The notes: generated from the sequence alone by a model not told the origin. Positions 29,551 to 40,154 are shown, numbered from the stretch's first letter. The stretch: 64,000 bases of DNA from Pythium myriotylum (GCA_023091665.1 JALJCQ010000011.1:248001-312000), one strand, 5' to 3'. A program made the numbers and translations.

Positions 29551-30147
29551 ATGGCCTCGCTCTCGTCGCTGCTGCTGCTCTGCGGCGCCTCGCGCGTGCT
29601 CGCGCAGACCGGAGCGCCCGGAGGATACTCGGACGTGGCCGTCGGCGCCAACGAGACGGCGCTGCTGAGCCAGGCGCTCGCCAACGACGCACTCTACGGC
29701 GCCAGCGTCGCCACGCGCGTCTGCTTCACGGCCATCGACTCGCTGCAGCAGCAGACCGTCGCGGGCGTCAACTACCGATTCACAGTCTCGGGTTGTGAGG
29801 TCGCGACGGCGAAGGAAGGCGAGGGCAAGTGCCCCAGCGCCGTGCTGAGCAGCTGCACGCCCGCCAAGTACGTCGTCACGGTGTTCGACCAGCCCTGGAC
29901 CAACACGACCCAAGTATCGTCAATCGAAACAGTGAGCGGGGGGAGTGCCTCCAGCACTCACGGAAGCCACGCGGATGACCACCAAGGCTCGCTCGGTAGC
30001 GACTCGCAAGGAGACTCGAGTGTCAAGACGACGACCCCGACGACACGACTTCCGTCGCCGTCACCAAGCCCCACGAGCGCTGGTAACTCGGCGATCGCGA
30101 CTGCGGTGGCACCTCTCATCGCCATTGGACTCGCGCTCATGGCTTGA
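29551..30147 (+). CDS. Secreted cystatin-like cysteine protease inhibitor (EPIC-like) with GPI-type tail
   Basis: 198 residues from ATG 29551; the frame is open upstream but the signal peptide (MASLSSLLLLCGASRVLA) fixes the start. All three cystatin contact elements are present: an N-terminal glycine pair (G24-G25), the QxVxG loop as QTVAG at 68-72, and PW at 115-116 in the second hairpin. Oomycete relatives (EPIC proteins) are secreted and block apoplastic papain-like proteases of the plant. Here the inhibitor domain is followed by a Ser/Thr/Pro-rich stalk (130-178) and a hydrophobic tail (181-198), so it may be held on the oomycete surface through GPI. Four cysteines outside the signal peptide could form disulphides. 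No intron. Confidence 0.85.
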   Translation: MASLSSLLLLCGASRVLAQTGAPGGYSDVAVGANETALLSQALANDALYGASVATRVCFTAIDSLQQQTVAGVNYRFTVSGCEVATAKEGEGKCPSAVLSSCTPAKYVVTVFDQPWTNTTQVSSIETVSGGSASSTHGSHADDHQGSLGSDSQGDSSVKTTTPTTRLPSPSPSPTSAGNSAIATAVAPLIAIGLALMA

Positions 30148-30267
30148 GTCCGTGAGTACGGATGACATTTCATATATTCGCTACTTTTTTTTTGTTTTCT
30201 CTTTGATTGATGCGAACTCTACACGAGGAACGCTCTTCGCCATGGGCAGGGAGAAGTGCCCGCTGAC

Positions 30268-31398
30268 TTACTTGCCAGGGTGGAGGCCAAGCTCACCAGG
30301 GCTCGGCTTGCCCTGCACCTCACCGAAGTACAGCGCAAGAACCGACTTCAAGCGCTCAATCTCGGCACGGTCCTCCATCCACGACTGGAACTTGAGCGAG
30401 CCAGCTTGAGGGATCTGCCAGGGGCGAGGAGAGCCTGGCGTCGCGTCCACGTCCGTGCGCGTGGAGATACCCTGGTAGACGGTGCTCTGCGTCGCGTTGG
30501 AGAGAGCCCAGTTGACGAAAAGCTTGGCGGCGGCCGGGTGCGGGGCCTTCTTGAGGATAGCAATGCGCTGGCCCCAAGCGAGGTAGGGAGAGCTGGCGTC
30601 CTTGCCGTTCACAACAACAACGGTATCACCAGTAGGCTCGCTGCCAGCCAGACCGATCGCCTTCTTCTTGGCGCCGACCGCCTCACCGGCCGTGTTTGAG
30701 CCTCGCTCAAACTGGATGTTCTGCTGACTCAACTTCTGAACCCAGTCCCAGCCGTACTTCTCAATGTATTGCGCATAGACGAAGAGCGCGGCGTCGTCGT
30801 CGTGCGGGTAAGACGAGGCGATGTGGTCCTTGTAGATAGGATTGGCAAGATCCTTGGCAGTTTTCGGGACTGGCAAGCCGCTGGCGTTGAGCAGCGCCGT
30901 GTCGTAGAAGTAGCTGAAGGCGAAGACCACATGGGCCGCCCACGCGCCGTCGCGGTCGACAAATCCTGGGTAGATCTTGGAGAAACCGGCGGGCTTGTAG
31001 TTGAGCAGCACGCCCTGCTTCTTCCAGCGTGGATAGTCCTGCAGTGTCTGCAGAGCGACAACATCGGCCACAAGCGAGTTGGTCGCGAGCTGATTGTCGA
31101 TGCGCACGTTATGGTACTTGGAGTAGTCGACGACCATGGTGAGGTTGATCTTGGGATAAGCGGCACGGAAAGCCTCCGCAACCCAATCCTGCTGGGTCGG
31201 CGTGTCTCCGCCGTGGTACACCACGAGCTTCCCTCCCTCCTGGATCGCCTCTTGGTAGAGCTGGTCGAGTGACTTGGTTTCCTCCGACGCCCGAGCGCCA
31301 TTGGCGTTCTGCAGGATCGGTGAATAGCCGGCAGGTGTGGCCTCGACCGTCATGACGAAGAGCGCGGCCAGGGGCGCGAGAAGGCTGAGCACTTGCAT
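30268..31398 (-). CDS. Secreted bacterial-type solute-binding protein, copy A
   Basis: 376 residues with signal peptide MQVLSLLAPLAALFVMTVEA. The rest is a periplasmic-binding-protein fold of the ABC Fe3+/AfuA-like class: EGGKLVVYHGGDTPTQQDWVAEAFRAAYPKINLTMVVDYS opens lobe 1, then DVVALQTLQDYPRWKKQGVLLNY, and PHPAAAKLFVNWALS near the end, typical of SBP_bac families. An oomycete has no periplasm, and no importer gene is seen here. The ligand is unknown and metal binding is not shown by the sequence. Copy A is closer to copy G (shared QGISTRTDVDATPGSPRPWQ segment) than to B-E. Horizontal origin from bacteria is likely by family distribution. Confidence 0.85.
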   Translation of the reverse strand: MQVLSLLAPLAALFVMTVEATPAGYSPILQNANGARASEETKSLDQLYQEAIQEGGKLVVYHGGDTPTQQDWVAEAFRAAYPKINLTMVVDYSKYHNVRIDNQLATNSLVADVVALQTLQDYPRWKKQGVLLNYKPAGFSKIYPGFVDRDGAWAAHVVFAFSYFYDTALLNASGLPVPKTAKDLANPIYKDHIASSYPHDDDAALFVYAQYIEKYGWDWVQKLSQQNIQFERGSNTAGEAVGAKKKAIGLAGSEPTGDTVVVVNGKDASSPYLAWGQRIAILKKAPHPAAAKLFVNWALSNATQSTVYQGISTRTDVDATPGSPRPWQIPQAGSLKFQSWMEDRAEIERLKSVLALYFGEVQGKPSPGELGLHPGK

Positions 31399-32704
31399 GG
31401 CGGAGTAGTTCTTGGCGATAGGGGCTTGCGACTCGAGTGGAAAGTTGCCGAATGAGCTCTTGAGAAGGCTTATCGCGAGAATAGGTGCCCGCAGACACGA
31501 CTGGATTGACGCGAAAAGCGTCTCACGCGCCCGACGATCGGCCAGCGAGGGAGAGTCGAGCGGTCAGTCGGAGAGGAGGCTGTTCAACGCCCTCCGACTC
31601 TTCATGCGGAACTCTTTTACCATTTTTGATAGGACCCTCTCACCTACCAGACCAATCGCGCGTTTTCATTTTGGCCTTGCTCATGACAGATTACTGATCG
31701 AGCAAACACCCACATTCTCTGCGCACGTCTGACGCGTCGTCGGGTTGTTGCCGTGTGAGAAAAAAACCATACCTTTCTTAGAGCGTCAACGTCACAGTAG
31801 CAGGCGCTGTGTAGAATACTCAGTGCACAAACCGCTTCCCCCGTATTGTGCACCTAGAATTTGGTTTGAAGGTTGGCGTTGGTACATTAGCATTGAGTTC
31901 TCTGCTTACCAACGAGTGCGTCTTCGATACAGACTTCTGCCTTGTCTTGAGTTGACCTCACCGTTGCCTAGCATCGAAGCCTCTGTTTGGTCCGAGGCAC
32001 GTAACCATTGCCCTGAGTCGAATCAGCCGATGCTCGCGGTGCCATTGGCCAACGGCACCGTGTGCTCCAGTTGAAGCGAGGTTTCGCCGATTTTGTATGA
32101 TTCGTACGCGCAGGATTCCATCTTGATTGCCATTTATCCATTGGCCATGAGTTTCAGGTATTGGTTGAAAAGGTCTCAGCGGGTGGTTTGCTTGACGACA
32201 GTCGGTCAGGCAACATTTAGTGGTTCAATGCCAGTCCAGATCATGTGAGTCTGGCGACGAAAGCGGACTCATCGCGGGAAGATCAGTCAAATGCTCGGGA
32301 CGACAGATGGTGATGGACCATTGGAATGTGACCAAGTTTGTGGAGCGATGGACCAATCGGGCAGTATCAATACGTGGAATATACTACGTGCATTTTGTTT
32401 GGCTTTGACTGGCTCTCTGTGGGCGTGGCCGTCGGGTGGAGGCGAAAGCCACGACTTGCTACAATACTGGATCTGCAAGCATCTCACGGGTGAGAACCAG
32501 GAAACCAAGCTTATCCACCATCGCATCAACGACGACCATGGCTGCTTGGTCGTGAAAAAAATGCGACCAAACACATACCAGGAATCTCATAGCACCCGAC
32601 CGAAGATATGATGGGAACAAAAACTGTATTGGCCCTGCCCTTCGAGACAATATCTCAGGCTCATCAGTGCGGGAAATGCTTACTGGGCTTGAACGACTCT
32701 ACTC
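31399..32704. other. Intergenic between solute-binding protein copies A and B
   Basis: 1.3 kb, AT-richer than the genes. Small open frames (for example around 32290-32610) carry no domain. Possibly old transposon or gene debris; nothing identifiable. Confidence 0.3.
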
Positions 32705-33826
32705 TTAAAGACCCGGGTGGAGGCCAAGCTCGCCCGGGCTCGGCTTGCCCTGCACCTCACCGAAGTACAGCGCCAGCGTCGCCTTCAAACGCTCCACGTT
32801 CGCACGATCCTCCATGAACGCAGGGAACTTGGTCACGCCCGCCTGCGCGTTCTCCCACGGGAACGGCGTGCCGGCCGGCGTGTACGGGTACTGCACATCG
32901 GTGCGCGACGACATACCGGCCATCACCGTGCTCTGCACGTCCTTGGACACGATCCAGTTGAGGAAGAGCTTGGCGGCCGCCGGGTGGCGAGCCTTCTTGA
33001 GGATCGACATGCGCTGGCCCCAGACGACGTACGGCGTGCTGGCGTCCTTGCCGTTGATCGTCACGAGCGTGGGCACCGTGAACGGACCGACACCGGCGAC
33101 GCCGATCGCCTTCTTCTTGGCGCCGACCGCCTCACCGGCCGTGTTCGAGCCACGCTGGAACTGGATGTTCTGCTGGCTCATCTTCTGGACCCAGTCCCAG
33201 CCGTACTTCTCAATGTACTGCGAGTACACGAAGAGCGCGGCGTCGTCGTCGTGCGGGTAGGTGGACGCGATGTGGTCCTTGTAGATGGGGTTGGCGAGGT
33301 CCTGCGCGGTCTTGGGGATCGGCAGGCCGCTGGCGTTCAGCAGCGCCGTGTCGTAGAAGTAGCTGAACGAGTACGAGGCGTGCGCGATCCAGGCTCCCTC
33401 CGGGTCGACGAAACCCGGGTAGATCTTGGAGAAGCCGGCGGGCTTGTAGTTGAGCAGCACGCCCTGCTTCTTCCAGCGCGTGTAGTCCTGCAGCGTCTGC
33501 AGTGCGATGACGTCTGGCACGAGCGAGTTGGTCGCCAGCTGGTTGTCCACACGCACGTCGTGGTACTTGGAGTAGTCGACGACCATGGTGAAGTTGAGCT
33601 TGGGGTACGCGGCGCGGAAGGCGTTGGCGACGCCGTCTTGCTGGTTGGGGATGTCTCCACCGTGGTACACGACGAGGTTGCCGCCCTCCTTGATGGCGTC
33701 CTCGTAGAGCTGGTCGAGGGTCTTGGTCTCTTCGCGGCAGTCGTCCTTGGCTGCGGCATCGACGTGAACGAGGCAGGAGGCCGCGACGATGGTGGTGAGT
33801 GGGGCGAGTACGCGTAGGATCTGCAT
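32705..33826 (-). CDS. Secreted bacterial-type solute-binding protein, copy B (inverted)
   Basis: 373 residues; start ATG 33826, with the signal peptide MQILRVLAPLTTIVAASCLVHVDAAA right after it. Same binding-protein fold as copy A. The protein differs from copy C at one residue only (IPNQ instead of IPDQ). The gene points left, head to head with C across about 2 kb. The promoter stretch up to about 34200 is recognisably homologous to that of D and E (GGAAGGTACAT and GAGGCACGCGCCGTG blocks) but much more diverged than the coding sequence. Downstream, similarity to the C flank stops after about 25 bp. Confidence 0.88.
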   Translation of the reverse strand: MQILRVLAPLTTIVAASCLVHVDAAAKDDCREETKTLDQLYEDAIKEGGNLVVYHGGDIPNQQDGVANAFRAAYPKLNFTMVVDYSKYHDVRVDNQLATNSLVPDVIALQTLQDYTRWKKQGVLLNYKPAGFSKIYPGFVDPEGAWIAHASYSFSYFYDTALLNASGLPIPKTAQDLANPIYKDHIASTYPHDDDAALFVYSQYIEKYGWDWVQKMSQQNIQFQRGSNTAGEAVGAKKKAIGVAGVGPFTVPTLVTINGKDASTPYVVWGQRMSILKKARHPAAAKLFLNWIVSKDVQSTVMAGMSSRTDVQYPYTPAGTPFPWENAQAGVTKFPAFMEDRANVERLKATLALYFGEVQGKPSPGELGLHPGL

Positions 33827-33858
33827 GGTGGTGTTCCTTGAGTTGGTTTGTGGTCTTC

Positions 33859-33877
33859 GGAGAAGATCGAAGAATGA
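33859..33877 (-). promoter_or_regulatory. Initiator-like element of copy B
   Basis: TCATTCTTCGATCTTCTCC, resembling the oomycete initiator core TCATTY. It begins 51 bp upstream of the ATG, exactly as in copies C, D and E. Confidence 0.45.
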
Positions 33878-35739
33878 GGATACGGAACGGTGGACCGTTG
33901 AGTGCTTAAACTTCGACACGCCATTAACTCGTCCTGCTTGTCAGTGGTGGAGTCAAAACAGTAGACGTTGCGTCATTGCCTCGGATGATCTGTCGTGGAT
34001 GACATGTTGAGCGCGCAGTAAACATTGGAGACATTGACCACGCCTAGTTGCACTGAAGTTGACTGAACATGTAATTCGTGCCCCGATTTCTACAATGCTC
34101 TCACGCTGCACGGCGCGTGCCTCGGACGTACCATGAAGCTCTCCACATGTACCTTCCTGTGTTGTAATGGTCTCCGGTGCTTGATCCACACCCGGATCGT
34201 CCAACTGGCCACACTCGCACGGAAAGGCGCGTTGCCGCCGACAGGGGGAGACGGATCGCTTAGTATATCAAGCATGCCGCGATGATTGCTCGTGGTACTA
34301 CAGGTCAGGTTTCCGGACGTAATTACGTTTGGAAAGCTTGTTTTCCGAAGGCGGGATGTGTGGCTCCCAAGGACCCAATCACCAAGCGTAGGACTGATAG
34401 AACAGGCCACTTTTCGATTGGCAGCGTAACCCACCACTCCACTCCCGGGGGGCAGCCTCAGCTCTCCTGCTGAGGCCGTCGACAGATCAATACACTCTCA
34501 TCCCGCTCGCTGGCGAGCGTGGCCCCCATGCCAAGCACACAAGCTGGAGGAAAATGTAGATGCGCCCCCAAGGTACAGCATGTGATGGCGGGAGCTGGGT
34601 ATCGATCGATGTGAGTCACTATGATGCCAGTTGATCGCTTATCGCCACCGCAACACATCTAAGAGCAAAGGATCCGTCGGGAGATTCTTGTGGTGTCTGG
34701 GTTCGATCAACCACATTTCTGTGTCCTTCAGCGAACTATCTGTATCTGCTGTACCAACTGTCAGGATTGGTTCTGTTTTGAAGGAGGTTGCTGGTTCGAG
34801 CCATGTTGTGGGGGAACGGTCCGTTCCCCAACCTGGAAGCATCCGTTGAACGGGTGCTTCTAGATTGGCATCTTCCCGTAGTCAGATTTGATCTGGTCCA
34901 ACTCGTGTGACAACACATGCACCTACTGGCAACAATCATGTGGGTCTCCTGTACTCGCGGAAGTAGACTTCTAGCCGCGCGTTCATTCCCTGCTTCAACA
35001 ATTTCATCCATAGATGAAGACTGTATTCAGCAGCCTCTGTTGAGTACCCCAGAGCTGCCACCAAGATTGCGCGGAGACCAATGTACTGTACTCGGACTCG
35101 CGACAAGACGTTCAGACGCAACTGGATTGGTCTTGGGTGGTAGTGTCGCCTTTGGTCACGTAGAAAGGGCATACTACATGTGGCGGACATCGAGAATTCC
35201 GCAGTTTGGTGGTCCGTCGCAGCTCGCGTTGTCAAAACATACTGTACAAAAGCGAAGTTCCCCACTTCGTAAATAAGCGAGTCCGCTGTCTTTGTGTGCA
35301 GGTGACTTCACTAACTGTGCATTTTAGAGTTGCGGGGTCCGATCACAGTCAATGTTCTGAGTCGAGGAGGAGCTGAAGGCGTGTCCTTGAGTCTTCTCAA
35401 AAGCACGCGTGCTGGTAATACAGTGTGTTTCTCGTACATACTACGGTGTACAGTACAGTAGGATGATGCTACCAACCGCAATCGCCGTGGCTGGCCTGGG
35501 GTACTAAACACAACGCGCGCCTGTTTATGCACTGACAGAGGCGGGCGCTCTCCAACCAGGTGGTCACCCAAAGGGTCCCTGGGACGGGATCTTCTAACAC
35601 TCGCCGATGGAAGACTTGCCAAGCGGGAAAGACTGTCTCTCAGCCATCACCCACGACGCTCAATGAGACAGGAAACCGGAAGAGCACACAAACCGACCGG
35701 GACGCTTGGGAGACGCAAGTGTTAACGAGGCCATACGCC
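33878..35739. other. Intergenic between head-to-head copies B and C
   Basis: 1.86 kb, no gene. It contains the diverged promoter of B. Two GGTTCGA-like strings near 34700 and 34790 resemble a tRNA B box, but no tRNA can be folded around them by eye. Confidence 0.35.
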
Positions 35740-35758
35740 TCATTCTTCGATCTTCTCC
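35740..35758 (+). promoter_or_regulatory. Initiator-like element of copy C
   Basis: Same 19-bp string as in B, D and E, starting 51 bp before the ATG at 35791. Confidence 0.45.
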
Positions 35759-35790
35759 GAAGACCACAAACCGACTCAAGGAACACCACC

Positions 35791-36912
35791 ATGCAGATCC
35801 TACGCGTACTCGCCCCACTCACCACCATCGTCGCGGCCTCCTGCCTCGTTCACGTCGATGCCGCAGCCAAGGACGACTGCCGCGAAGAGACCAAGACCCT
35901 CGACCAGCTCTACGAGGACGCCATCAAGGAGGGCGGCAACCTCGTCGTGTACCACGGCGGTGACATCCCCGACCAGCAAGACGGCGTCGCCAACGCCTTC
36001 CGCGCCGCGTACCCCAAGCTCAACTTCACCATGGTCGTCGACTACTCCAAGTACCACGACGTGCGTGTGGACAACCAGCTGGCGACCAACTCGCTCGTGC
36101 CAGACGTCATCGCACTGCAGACGCTGCAGGACTACACGCGCTGGAAGAAGCAGGGCGTGCTGCTCAACTACAAGCCCGCCGGCTTCTCCAAGATCTACCC
36201 GGGTTTCGTCGACCCGGAGGGAGCCTGGATCGCGCACGCCTCGTACTCGTTCAGCTACTTCTACGACACGGCGCTGCTGAACGCCAGCGGCCTGCCGATC
36301 CCCAAGACCGCGCAGGACCTCGCCAACCCCATCTACAAGGACCACATCGCGTCCACCTACCCGCACGACGACGACGCCGCGCTCTTCGTGTACTCGCAGT
36401 ACATTGAGAAGTACGGCTGGGACTGGGTCCAGAAGATGAGCCAGCAGAACATCCAGTTCCAGCGTGGCTCGAACACGGCCGGTGAGGCGGTCGGCGCCAA
36501 GAAGAAGGCGATCGGCGTCGCCGGTGTCGGTCCGTTCACGGTGCCCACGCTCGTGACGATCAACGGCAAGGACGCCAGCACGCCGTACGTCGTCTGGGGC
36601 CAGCGCATGTCGATCCTCAAGAAGGCTCGCCACCCGGCGGCCGCCAAGCTCTTCCTCAACTGGATCGTGTCCAAGGACGTGCAGAGCACGGTGATGGCCG
36701 GTATGTCGTCGCGCACCGATGTGCAGTACCCGTACACGCCGGCCGGCACGCCGTTCCCGTGGGAGAACGCGCAGGCGGGCGTGACCAAGTTCCCTGCGTT
36801 CATGGAGGATCGTGCGAACGTGGAGCGTTTGAAGGCGACGCTGGCGCTGTACTTCGGTGAGGTGCAGGGCAAGCCGAGCCCGGGCGAGCTTGGCCTCCAC
36901 CCGGGTCTTTAA
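35791..36912 (+). CDS. Secreted bacterial-type solute-binding protein, copy C (first of tandem array)
   Basis: 373 residues, ATG 35791. The first 31 codons (signal peptide and start of the mature part, CLVHVDAAAKDDCREETKTL) match inverted copy B, whereas from about 35884 onward the DNA matches D and E. The gene is thus a join of a B-type head and the array-type body. The fold is as in copy A; SYFYDTALLNASGLPIPKTAQDLANP and PHDDDAALFVYSQYIEKYGW are conserved in all copies. Four nearly identical copies (B-E) in 11 kb suggest selection for dose or very recent duplication. Confidence 0.88.
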   Translation: MQILRVLAPLTTIVAASCLVHVDAAAKDDCREETKTLDQLYEDAIKEGGNLVVYHGGDIPDQQDGVANAFRAAYPKLNFTMVVDYSKYHDVRVDNQLATNSLVPDVIALQTLQDYTRWKKQGVLLNYKPAGFSKIYPGFVDPEGAWIAHASYSFSYFYDTALLNASGLPIPKTAQDLANPIYKDHIASTYPHDDDAALFVYSQYIEKYGWDWVQKMSQQNIQFQRGSNTAGEAVGAKKKAIGVAGVGPFTVPTLVTINGKDASTPYVVWGQRMSILKKARHPAAAKLFLNWIVSKDVQSTVMAGMSSRTDVQYPYTPAGTPFPWENAQAGVTKFPAFMEDRANVERLKATLALYFGEVQGKPSPGELGLHPGL

Positions 36913-38981
36913 GAGTAGAGTCGTTCAAGTCTAGTGAGCGTCTCCAACGGTCATTAGGTTGAAAATATCCCTTCTCCCTGTCTCCGAGACGGGGACGAAT
37001 ACACTATATTTTAACAGAACTTTGTCGTGGTGTTCTTTTGGCTGGTTTGTCGTGGCTTTGCGTGTGTGCGACTGTTCCGCTGCTGGGGTGGCTTCATACA
37101 ACTAGTAGTAGGACATTTTTGATTCAAAACCGGTTGTCGTTGCATTGTTTACATGGCTAACGACTCATAAACTCCATTGGACTCCTTATCAGTATCAGTC
37201 GACAAAGGAAACTGGCTTGCCCCACGCACAGTACTGTAGTGAGCTGAGTTGTAGGTGAGACGACAGTCGCGTCGAGACGGCCTCGGCACTTCGGCTGTGA
37301 TGATGACGCATGTGAAGTCCAGTCTATTGAGTGCAATTACCGTAACGCGTTACTCTACAAGCTGGAGCTCTATGCTATCCTCGTTAACGTGGTCTTCGGT
37401 TGTCCACCACTGACCCTTTGGGTCTTCTATTACGCGGGAAGGGACCACAGTCACCCAACATCAATCCACCCCTTGTCGTGGAGTGGGCTGAACAAACCCC
37501 GCGCAATCGTGGTGGCAGCGCAGAGATACTCAACAGCAGTTGTTGAGGCGAACACTTTGCCTTTCTCTGTCGAATGCTCATGCTCGCCGAGGGCGTGCGT
37601 GAACAACTATTGCTAGTGCAGTATGTACAGTACTGGCGGAAGTCGTCCAGTCCACGAGTACAGTAAAGCCACGAGAGTCGTACATGTATCATCTGGAACT
37701 GGTTGGCTACATAGCCAGTACGAGTCGGACCAGATGAAATCGGTCTCACGACAAGCTCAAGAAGCGTCCCATTCTCATTCTGTCGCTTCACGATGCAACG
37801 GAACCAGCCTTTGGCAACGACGGTGGGTACTGTATTTTGGAGTACTGAAGGAGCGTTGGAGAATACGCATGGTCCTCGGCGAGGTTCAATGTTTGTATTA
37901 ATCCAAGAAATCGTCCCATTGCGCGAGACTTCGAGGGTTGGAGCTACTCCTTGCTAACCCACGAGATCACACGAGGACTCACCGAGCTATCGCGCGTTCT
38001 AGATTGCGTCTGTTGTAGCTTCCAAGTCGATGACACCAGCCACGACCGGACGCTCCTTGAAATGGGGCCGAGCGACGAACTCATCCAGTTTAGCAGTTGA
38101 CCCAGAGAACAAACGGTAGTGTCATATTGTCGTATGCGACTAAAGCTGCGATGCCAATCAGAAGTCGTGCAAAGCCGAAGTCATTGGGTTGATAATTTCC
38201 GCGACACTCGAAAACCAAAGCGTTTCGGATGGTCATAATTTTGCCATTCAGAAACAACTCTGCGACCACTATCACACCACTGGGGTGGGTAGCGGTTCGA
38301 AACGCTCCTAGATCGCTGGACGGACGGCTCGGATCTCGCATCTTGCATCCATCAACTCGGGGAAGTGGCGCATCTTCGCCTAGAAACCCCTTCAAAACGT
38401 GTATGTACGGGGACTTGGGGAAGTCCCACTAGCAATCAATGCGGCAAGATAGACATACCAAACCGCAGAGCTCTCCGGTATCGACCCCAGCCGTGCCAAC
38501 CGTACATGCCTTTCCGTGGAAATGCAGGATCAGTCAAACGACTCAGAACTCGTGCATGGACCACGAGACAGAGACCATTGCAGCGCAGGAAGGTACATCT
38601 GGGGGAGACGCGTGGTGCGTCTGAGGCACGCGCCGTGGTGCACGAACGCGACGTAAACGAGAAGTGCAGTGTATGATAGTCGGGCCAAGGATGGGTACTA
38701 CTGGACTGTCCCGGGGATCGACGGCGGCAGCCCGAGGGCCGTCTCCATTGTTTACTGCAGGCTCAACTCTCTCATCCACGACAGATCATCCGTGGCGATG
38801 ACTCAATTGACACGTGTCGCAAATTATTAGTACGGTACAGCATCGATGCAACTATAGGTACTGTTCTCACTCATAGAGTACTACAGCTGTACTTACGGCA
38901 TCTCCTGAGAATGTTCATACGGAGGCACGGATTAGTGCTATCTCGACGGCTGGCACCCCATCAGTCGATCCTCCCGTGTCC
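36913..38981. other. Array spacer 1 (C to D)
   Basis: 3' UTR of copy C, about 1.5 kb without a clear gene, then the promoter of D. It holds one coding-like stretch (separate entry). TGTACAGTACTG-like strings recur. Confidence 0.5.
38090..38395 (-). pseudogene. Unidentified coding-like stretch in the array spacer (second copy 41332-41637)
   Basis: Open for 101 codons (VIVVAELFLNGKIMTIRNALVF, then a hydrophobic LLIGIAALVAYDNMTLPFVLWV). A shift of frame just downstream opens a further ordered stretch, AKLDEFVARPHFKERPVVAG. It looks like the broken 3' part of a membrane or secreted protein gene, copied with the array. I do not recognise the family and it could be chance. Confidence 0.25.
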
Positions 38982-39000
38982 TCATTCTTCGATCTTCTCC
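38982..39000 (+). promoter_or_regulatory. Initiator-like element of copy D
   Basis: Same TCATTCTTCGATCTTCTCC string, starting 51 bp before ATG 39033. Confidence 0.45.
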
Positions 39001-39032
39001 AAGGACCACATACGTACTCAAGGAACACCACC

Positions 39033-40154
39033 ATGCAAATCCTACGCGTACTCGCCCCACTCACCACCCTCGTCGCGGCCTCCTGCTTCACCAACACTCA
39101 AGCGACAGCGGACGCTCGCATTGACGAAGAGACCAAGACCCTCGACCAGCTCTACGAGGACGCCATCAAGGAGGGCGGCAACCTCGTCGTGTACCATGGC
39201 GGAGACATCCCCGACCAGCAAGACGGCGTCGCCAACGCCTTCCGCGCCGCGTACCCCAAGCTCAACTTCACCATGGTCGTCGACTACTCCAAGTACCACG
39301 ACGTGCGTGTGGACAACCAGCTGGCGACCAACTCGCTCGTGCCAGACGTCATCGCACTGCAGACGCTGCAGGACTACACGCGCTGGAAGAAGCAGGGCGT
39401 GCTGCTCAACTACAAGCCCGCCGGCTTCTCCAAGATCTACCCGGGTTTCGTCGACCCGGAGGGAGCCTGGATCGCGCACGCCTCGTACTCGTTCAGCTAC
39501 TTCTACGACACGGCGCTGCTGAACGCCAGCGGCCTGCCGATCCCCAAGACCGCGCAGGACCTCGCCAACCCCATCTACAAGGACCACATCGCGTCCACCT
39601 ACCCGCACGACGACGACGCCGCGCTCTTCGTGTACTCGCAGTACATTGAGAAGTACGGCTGGGACTGGGTCCAGAAGATGAGCCAGCAGAACATCCAGTT
39701 CCAGCGTGGCTCGAACACGGCCGGTGAGGCGGTCGGCGCCAAGAAGAAGGCGATCGGCGTCGCCGGTGTCGGTCCGTTCACGGTGCCCACGCTCGTGACG
39801 ATCAACGGCAAGGACGCCAGCACGCCGTACGTCGTCTGGGGCCAGCGCATGTCGATCCTCAAGAAGGCTCGCCACCCGGCGGCCGCCAAGCTCTTCCTCA
39901 ACTGGATCGTGTCCAAGGACGTGCAGAGCACGGTGATGGCCGGTATGTCGTCGCGCACCGATGTGCAGTACCCGTACACGCCGGCCGGCACGCCGTTCCC
40001 GTGGGAGAACGCGCAGGCGGGCGTGACCAAGTTCCCTGCGTTCATGGAGGATCGTGCGAACGTGGAGCGTTTGAAGGCGACGCTGGCGCTGTACTTCGGT
40101 GAGGTGCAGGGCAAGCCGAGCCCGGGCGAGCTTGGCCTCCACCCGGGTCTTTAA
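39033..40154 (+). CDS. Secreted bacterial-type solute-binding protein, copy D
   Basis: 373 residues. The signal peptide and first mature residues (MQILRVLAPLTTLVAASCFTNTQATADARIDEETKTL) differ from B and C; the remaining protein is identical to C. The third base changes in YHGGD differ from C and E (CATGGCGGAGAC here). Fold and expected secretion are as for copy A. The promoter has homology to the diverged one of copy B. Confidence 0.88.
   Translation: MQILRVLAPLTTLVAASCFTNTQATADARIDEETKTLDQLYEDAIKEGGNLVVYHGGDIPDQQDGVANAFRAAYPKLNFTMVVDYSKYHDVRVDNQLATNSLVPDVIALQTLQDYTRWKKQGVLLNYKPAGFSKIYPGFVDPEGAWIAHASYSFSYFYDTALLNASGLPIPKTAQDLANPIYKDHIASTYPHDDDAALFVYSQYIEKYGWDWVQKMSQQNIQFQRGSNTAGEAVGAKKKAIGVAGVGPFTVPTLVTINGKDASTPYVVWGQRMSILKKARHPAAAKLFLNWIVSKDVQSTVMAGMSSRTDVQYPYTPAGTPFPWENAQAGVTKFPAFMEDRANVERLKATLALYFGEVQGKPSPGELGLHPGL

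Noticed and set aside
34690..34805. Possible tRNA, from GGTTCGA-like B-box strings
   Set aside because: No A box at the right distance and no acceptor stem or anticodon arm could be found.
35800..36900. A 366-codon open frame antisense to each solute-binding protein gene
   Set aside because: It mirrors the sense codon bias (GC-rich third positions) in all copies and carries no domain; low-complexity Arg/Val/Leu composition is typical of a shadow frame.
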